Source of the DNA: Zhengitettix transpicula
Lineage: Eukaryota; Arthropoda; Insecta; Orthoptera; Tetrigidae
Direction of reading: 5' to 3'
NCBI GenBank assembly: GCA_037074705.1
Contig: CM073590.1
Location: forward strand, 6,960,001-7,024,000
Length of the DNA stretch: 64,000 bases
Shown here: piece by piece, positions 59,753 to 64,000 of the stretch
Position numbering within the stretch: position 1 is the first letter of the stretch
Layout: every line of letters begins with the position of its first letter
Translations under genes and position numbers: made by a program
The notes under the pieces: model-generated
What the model saw: the letters and a program-made list of their open reading frames with translations, nothing else
Database searches by the model: none
Told to the model about the DNA's origin: nothing

Positions 59753-60300
59753 AAGTTTAATCAGGTTCACTATCATCAAATCATTGGTTCTTATATGGGA
59801 AGCCCCTTTAGTCCTTTTATTGCTGAGATAGTAATGAGAGATTTAGAAAATTCTTGTCTTTCTCTACTTCCTGTCCAGCCTCTTTGCTACATCAGATACG
59901 TAGATGACGTTTTGTGTATTGTTAATTCATCTCCAGTCAACCGCATAGTCAATACTTTTAATAATTTTCATCCCTTCAATTCATCCATGAACTAGAATTT
60001 AACCGTTCTCTTAATATCCTTGATGTCACTGTATCCGTTCGCAATACTTCCATTATCACCAATTAGTTCATAAAATCTGCATACTCTGGACGTGTTTTGA
60101 ATTATCTTTCTGATCATCCTCCAAACCAAAAGAGAGCTATGGTATACAATCTTGTAGACAGATCTATATAACTTTCTAACTGAAAGTTCCATCAACACAA
60201 CTTAAATATTGTCCGAAACATTTTAATCTCCAATGAGTACCCTTTAAATTTTATTATTCAACACATAAACAGCAGTTTGAATAAAATACAATATCCTACT
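59753..60300 (+). pseudogene. Penelope reverse transcriptase, palm to C-terminus
   Basis: Reads FNQVHYHQIIGSYMGSPFSPFIAEI (GSP.SP..A, block before the active site), then YIRYVDDVLCI with YVDD encoded at 59897-59908. A frame change near 59975 leads to FIHELEFNRSLNILDVTVSVRN, then FIKSAYSGRVLNYLSDHPPNQKRAMVYNLVDRSI and KFHQHNLNIVRNILISNEYPLNFI. These are the C-terminal blocks of Penelope polymerases ('LPFLDV', 'SG.YLN..S.HP...K...V..LVDRA'). Stops occur near 60063, 60168 and 60180. The two catalytic aspartates of YVDD are intact; the first aspartate's block lies in the missing N-terminal half. Confidence 0.9.
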
Positions 60301-60437
60301 GTCAATCGTCACCAAACACCTCAAGCCAATATTTTCTCGTACTCTCTTATTAAAAATTTCTACATCACAAATTTGTCCAAATATTCAAAGAATATCAAGT
60401 TTACATCATTTACAGATCCACTATTACCCTTTCATAC

Positions 60438-60791
60438 TTGATTAGAAACCACAAGAACCCACTTGACACCTACAGAAAATATTGTGTGGTTTACAAAATC
60501 TCTAATTGTAATTCCTGCTACATGGGACAAATAAAACGTTCCTTTAATACACGTATCAAGGAACATATATCTAAAAACAAACTTCCTGTTGATAAACAAT
60601 CTGTAGTATCAAAACATATAATCAATTCTAAACACACATTTGATTGGCAAAATGCTAAGATTTTAGGCACCAGGTACAATTCCGGGCTCATTTCAGAGAT
60701 GCTTCATATTAAGTCAAACATCACAGCTAGTAATGTACAAACAGACACTATGAAACTCAATAATTGCTATGATCCCTTATTATTACGCTAA
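60438..60791 (+). pseudogene. Penelope GIY-YIG endonuclease domain
   Basis: A 117-codon open frame, the longest intact coding piece of the element. It shows VVY (residues 17-19) and YMG (28-30) as the two halves of the GIY-YIG signature. C24 and C27 between them are the CxxC linker characteristic of Penelope endonucleases. The catalytic R39 lies in STRIKEH-like FNTRIKEH, with H43 after it. SVVSKHIINSKHTFDW and SEMLHIKSN follow, the latter carrying the conserved glutamate. In the family this domain nicks the target DNA to prime reverse transcription. The domain itself looks uninterrupted, but it is out of frame with the polymerase upstream. Confidence 0.9.
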
Positions 60792-60914
60792 ACCTTCTGT
60801 TTTTCCCTTGTCGTTGCTCCCTTATTGTTACGCTAACCCTTCTGCTCTCCCATTGTCGTTGCGTTTTCGTCGCTTGAGTTTTGTCAACTGACGAGAGCAG
60901 TTGTGTCGCTCTAG

Positions 60915-60980
60915 GATCTTATTAGCACCTGAAGAAAGGTACAAGGATCCCAGAAACGTTGGTAGTATTTATATTATCAT
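60915..60980 (+). ncRNA. hammerhead-ribozyme-like motif at Penelope 3' end
   Basis: CTGAAGA (60929-60935), a weak stem around GG.ACAAGGATCC, GAAAC (60953-60957), a GTTG loop and GGTA (60961-60964). The last part allows a 2-bp stem III (AC/GT) with a GTA cleavage triplet, as in the minimal hammerheads described for Penelope terminal repeats. Stem II and stem I pair poorly in this copy. The order of boxes is seen; activity is inference. Confidence 0.5.
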
Positions 60981-61046
60981 TTATTTTTTCTGTATTTGGC
61001 TATCTCTCTTATTATTAATTTTGAATGAGAAGTAAATTTTTTCATT

Positions 61047-61409
61047 TCAATGACAGTGTAACATTGTTGGCTTGGCGCTACGACTAAATTATTACGTTGA
61101 GTGAAACAGAAACTATTTTGGTCGAATGTTTTTTGACCCGTCATATACGTCAGATATGATCCGATTGTCAATGATAGTGTAACATTGTTGGCTTGGCGCT
61201 ACGACTAAATTATTACGTTGAGTGAAACAGAAACTATTTTGGTCAACTGTTTTTTGACCCGTCATATACGTCAAATATGATCCGATTGTCAATGACAGTG
61301 TAACATTGTTGGCTTGGCGCTACGACTAAATTATTACGTTGAGTGAAACAGAAACTATTTTGGTCAACTGTTTTTTGACCCGTCATATACGTCAGATACG
61401 ATCCGATTG
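61047..61409. repeat. satellite-like tandem repeat, 3 x 121 bp
   Basis: Three head-to-tail units start at 61047, 61168 and 61289, ending at 61409, each TCAATGA.AGTGTAACATTG to GATCCGATTG. They differ at only a handful of positions (for example GTCGAATG versus GTCAACTG), so the amplification is recent. The array begins 28 bp after the Penelope element ends. No coding content. Confidence 0.95.
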
Positions 61410-62165
61410 GGGATTTCCTCCGAAAGTCTGGAACCTACTTCAGACGAGGAAGAGACATTGAAAAGTGAATTTATTTAGTGCAAATTATGTAACTGCAATA
61501 CAAAAATTCTTAAACGTACCTGAAAGATTTAGGTTGAAAACAGAGGGAGCTGCTTATGTGACGATCGGATTAGTATTTAGTGGGTTCTGAGACGGAGTGG
61601 TTGAAACTGATCCACACTGCTCTATTCTGAGGCAACGTACTTCATCGAGCCGAGAATGTATAGAAACATTTTCCTATCCAAATTCACGTCAAATATACCA
61701 TGTAGGAGCCATGGTGGAATATTCCGAATTTTCAACAGACACTAAAAGATACAAATTTCACAATTATAAATTTCTTTAAAATACCTTCATAAATCTCGAT
61801 TACATGCAGTTAAATATAAAACAATCTGTTTTTGAATTGGCATATCTCGACTTTAGAATTACTTGGAGGGAGACTTCTCATTCTTTTCGTTGGTAAATGT
61901 AAAGTCGGAAAAATTATGATTGTGTTTTAAATACTGAAACTTCATACTTAATTCTGCTATTTTGTTTTAATAAATGTTTGTGTGTATGAATTTAGAAAAT
62001 ATGTGTGCTTAATAACCTTAATTTTATATTACCATCTTGCACGTTAAAAAAACAACAGCTGTTTTTGTTCGAGCGTAGGAATATTTGAGCGACTGAGTTA
62101 AGTTGTGTTGTGTAGTGAAACAATTGACAGCATAACTCCTTTACATTCATTATCAATTAACTTAA
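61410..62165. other. no gene seen
   Basis: AT-rich spacer with a GC-richer start and no recognisable domain. Confidence 0.35.
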
Positions 62166-62172
62166 ATCATAA

Positions 62173-62176
<4 letters not shown>

Positions 62177-62210
<34 letters not shown>
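62177..62210. repeat. (TA)n microsatellite
   Basis: Perfect TA run of about 16 units at the start of LTR-like block 3. Confidence 0.9.
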
Positions 62211-62212
<2 letters not shown>

Positions 62213-62360
62213 AATGTGTAATGAAATGTTTTATATTAAATTGTTTCTTTAGTTATTTGCGGCGTAACTTTGAGGCTAGATCATTGTAAAGAACAGCATT
62301 GCTTGGCGCAAGAATGCAGGGACTATAATGTTTTTTTTCTTCTTGTGTATTGTCTAAAAG

Positions 62361-62369
62361 GTATATAAG
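62361..62369 (+). promoter_or_regulatory. TATA box
   Basis: GTATATAAG followed about 30 bp later by TCAGAGAG, a plausible start region; lies within LTR-like block 3. Confidence 0.45.
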
Positions 62370-63110
62370 ACGCTCAGAACTTTATAAAAAAAACTCAGAT
62401 TTTCAGAGAGCAGTGTGTGTGTGTGTTTGGGAGGCAGAGCAGTATGTTGTATTAAACATTCAGTCAGTCAGTCATGGCGAGAATCTGTTGTAACGAACTG
62501 GTCAAAGGTGGTTGAATTCAGCAGAGTATAATCTGAATATAAGTTTTGGTATTAAAGGAATTTTCCACAGCAAACTGAGTGAAATGATACGTACAACATT
62601 AAAGCAGAAAGGCGGCGAAAGTGTTGCAAAGTGTTACGACGAAAAGTGAGAGGATAATAAAATCAGTGCTAAGGCTTGTCAATGAAAATAGTGTTTCATA
62701 AAAATTAAAATAATCGCGTGTACACAAACCTAAGCAGCTCTAAGTAAATGACACGTAAAAACAAAAATCTTACTTTTGTAAACCTTTACGTAAATATCGT
62801 TTACCGCCAGATTTCTAAAGTTTTTGTAATTGATATAAAAATTTGTTATTGTAAATTTAATTTAATTTTTTTGCTTTTGTAACTTAGTGAAAATTGCAAA
62901 TAGTTGTCTTTATAGAGGCCCTATAAGCGGCCCTGAAAATTAGATTCTCATAAAAGCTGAGTTATTCACTTAAAAGTATAAAATGTAAATTCAAATAAAA
63001 TTTAATTAGTCTAATAAATAATCTTTGTTATCTCTTTAAGAATAATGGTTTCATTTCAATTTCCTTAGTTTATTAAATTAATTTGTATACTACAATATAT
63101 ATAATGACAT

Positions 63111-63882
63111 TTTAAGTTGTGATATAAAGACAATCACAGATAAAAAATTAAATTAATAAATATAATTTTTGTTTCAGTGTTGTATGTAATCCCAGGATAA
63201 TCTTCAAGAAGCAAGTTGAATTCAAACTTTCCAGATACATGGCATTTGGAGTGACGGTTTTCTTCAAAATTCGCGTGCTGCATAGAGTATGTTTGTTGCC
63301 TCTGAGGTGAGAAAACCGGGCACAATCATAAACGTGATGGTCCGAAAGGGGTTCAATAACCTCTAATATAAGACTATCGCGGCTGCTCATGTCACCGGCT
63401 CGTTTGTACAACAATTAGATAGTGATTAAGCGAAAATAATTAAAACATATCTTATGGTGACAGGCACACGAGGAGGTAGTAGATGACAGCTAAGGAAAAT
63501 AATTACAGGAAACACGTATGGAACGATGAATACGTAATAGAATGAGGGGAGAGTGCTAGTTATATATAACGGTTAGTATGTAAAAAGAAGAAAAAGGTAT
63601 CAAAGTACAAAATAAATAATGCGAATTTTACTTCAAACTGCAAATGTAGTTAAATGGCACAAAGAAATCCTTCATGAGCATTCATTTTTTGTTTAATAGG
63701 ATATTAATGGTTTATATATTTTTATACGTTTTTTATACAGGATAATAATCACTTCATAAGTCACTTTTACTTTTTATGAATGTTTTCTTTTCAGCTCTTT
63801 GCTTAGACAATATCACATCAGTACTGAAATTTCGGCATCTCATTTTTTAAATAAAATTTTATTGCCAGTTTAACTTGTGGTG
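63111..63882. other. no gene seen
   Basis: AT-rich. Overlapping minus frames of 63 and 88 codons at 63134-63414 have no family resemblance. Confidence 0.35.
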
Positions 63883-64000
63883 ACCTTGACCTGTTGTAAG
63901 AGGTGTACGTTTCGAGGTCGCAGACCTTGGTCATACGGTAAGAGTTGTCCTCTATTCCTAGTCGGCCAGCTGCCTCTTAAGCTGTTCGAGGCTCGGAGAA
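63883..64000 (+). mobile_element. family-A retroposon copy A8, cut by the window end
   Basis: Starts inside the family body (CCTGTTnTAAGAGGTGTACG) and follows it through GCATACGGTAAGAGTTGTCC, GTCGGCCAGCTGCCTC and GAGGCTCGGAGA to the last base. The TATTGGAATAG block is partly deleted. Whether it has a tail cannot be seen. Confidence 0.85.

Larger units (their letters stand above)
59648..61018 (+). mobile_element. Penelope-like retroelement (reverse transcriptase + GIY-YIG endonuclease), decayed
   Basis: A 1.37-kb copy bounded by inverted terminal sequences. The left scrap AAGATAGCCAAATTCAGACAAAA (59655 onward, in part) is the complement of the right end (TTTTTTCTGTATTTGGCTATCT, about 60985-61008). 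Between them lie, in order, the reverse transcriptase palm, its C-terminal region, the GIY-YIG endonuclease and a 3' non-coding region with a ribozyme-like motif. This is the Penelope layout. The N-terminal half of the reverse transcriptase is missing. Three frame changes and several stops mean no protein is made. Fragments of the same family occur at 2.6, 18.5, 28.5 and 29.4 kb, so it was active in this lineage. Confidence 0.9.
62166..63110 (+). mobile_element. LTR-like block 3 with TATA promoter (plus orientation)
   Basis: It starts with a TA run (62177-62210). Then come a TATA box GTATATAAG (62361-62369), a GC-richer transcribed-looking stretch with CAGTCAGTCAGTCATGG, and the 22-bp motif GAGGCCCTATAAGCGGCCCTGA (62915-62936). 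That motif is the complement of those in LTR-like blocks 1 and 2. The order TATA, GC-richer leader, motif, AT-rich tail suggests U3-R-U5 of one LTR family. No primer-binding site or coding sequence is visible, so it would be a solo LTR. A host promoter is the alternative. Confidence 0.35.

Noticed and set aside
60890..60915. CTGACGAGAGC...GCTC as the hammerhead core
   Set aside because: A stem can form, but no GAAA box follows; the CTGAAGA...GAAAC pair at 60929-60957 fits better.
61047..61409. CRISPR-like or coding repeat
   Set aside because: Units are contiguous with no spacers, and the 121-bp period breaks any frame.

Overview
The window is AT-rich eukaryotic DNA, about two-thirds A+T by eye, and almost entirely non-coding. 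Its content is fossil transposable elements: non-LTR retrotransposon tails, a Penelope-like element with its GIY-YIG endonuclease, a mariner transposase relic, tRNA-derived SINEs, LTR-like pieces and TA microsatellites. This mix suggests a large, repeat-rich arthropod genome, most likely an insect. A polyneopteran (cockroach, termite or stick-insect type) is possible, but that is inference. I see no intact multi-exon protein-coding gene, no rRNA gene, no functional tRNA gene and no CRISPR array.

Layout. 1-2.1 kb: AT-rich flank, then a CpG-rich island (about 1.54-2.09 kb) with minus-strand splice-donor-like sites, possibly a promoter and first exon of a gene lying to the left. 2.1-6.7 kb: Penelope arm and a LINE tail. 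6.76-12.4 kb: four copies of a retroposon I do not recognise ('family A'), three with target-site duplications, plus a possible two-helix receptor-like exon at 10.9-11.2 kb. 12.4-23 kb: SINE, mariner relic, fold-back Penelope mini-element (18.49-18.71 kb) and a second Penelope-type ribozyme-like motif (20.57 kb). 23-30 kb: LINE scrap, tandem LTR-like blocks with primer-binding-site-like sequences, and two more Penelope fragments. 30-39 kb: LINE tail, SINE scrap, first copy of 'family D', a transposase C-terminal tail and another ribozyme-like motif. 39-45.2 kb: three family-A copies, a tRNA-like SINE, a GC-rich double hairpin and a LINE tail. 45.4-52.1 kb: GC-richer tandem repeat, a 1.5 kb R1-type LINE fossil, two LINE tails and one SINE with a target duplication. 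55 kb: second family-D copy. 59.65-61.02 kb: the best-preserved Penelope element, followed 28 bp later by a 3 x 121 bp satellite. 62.2-63.1 kb: promoter-like LTR piece. 63.88-64 kb: truncated family-A copy.

Nothing here forms an operon or pathway. The most interesting material is RNA-structural: hairpin, CTGANGA and GAAAC boxes at Penelope termini resembling hammerhead ribozymes, and the family-A retroposon, which has an A-rich tail, 8-12 bp target duplications, a double 5' hairpin and an antisense frame open in four copies.
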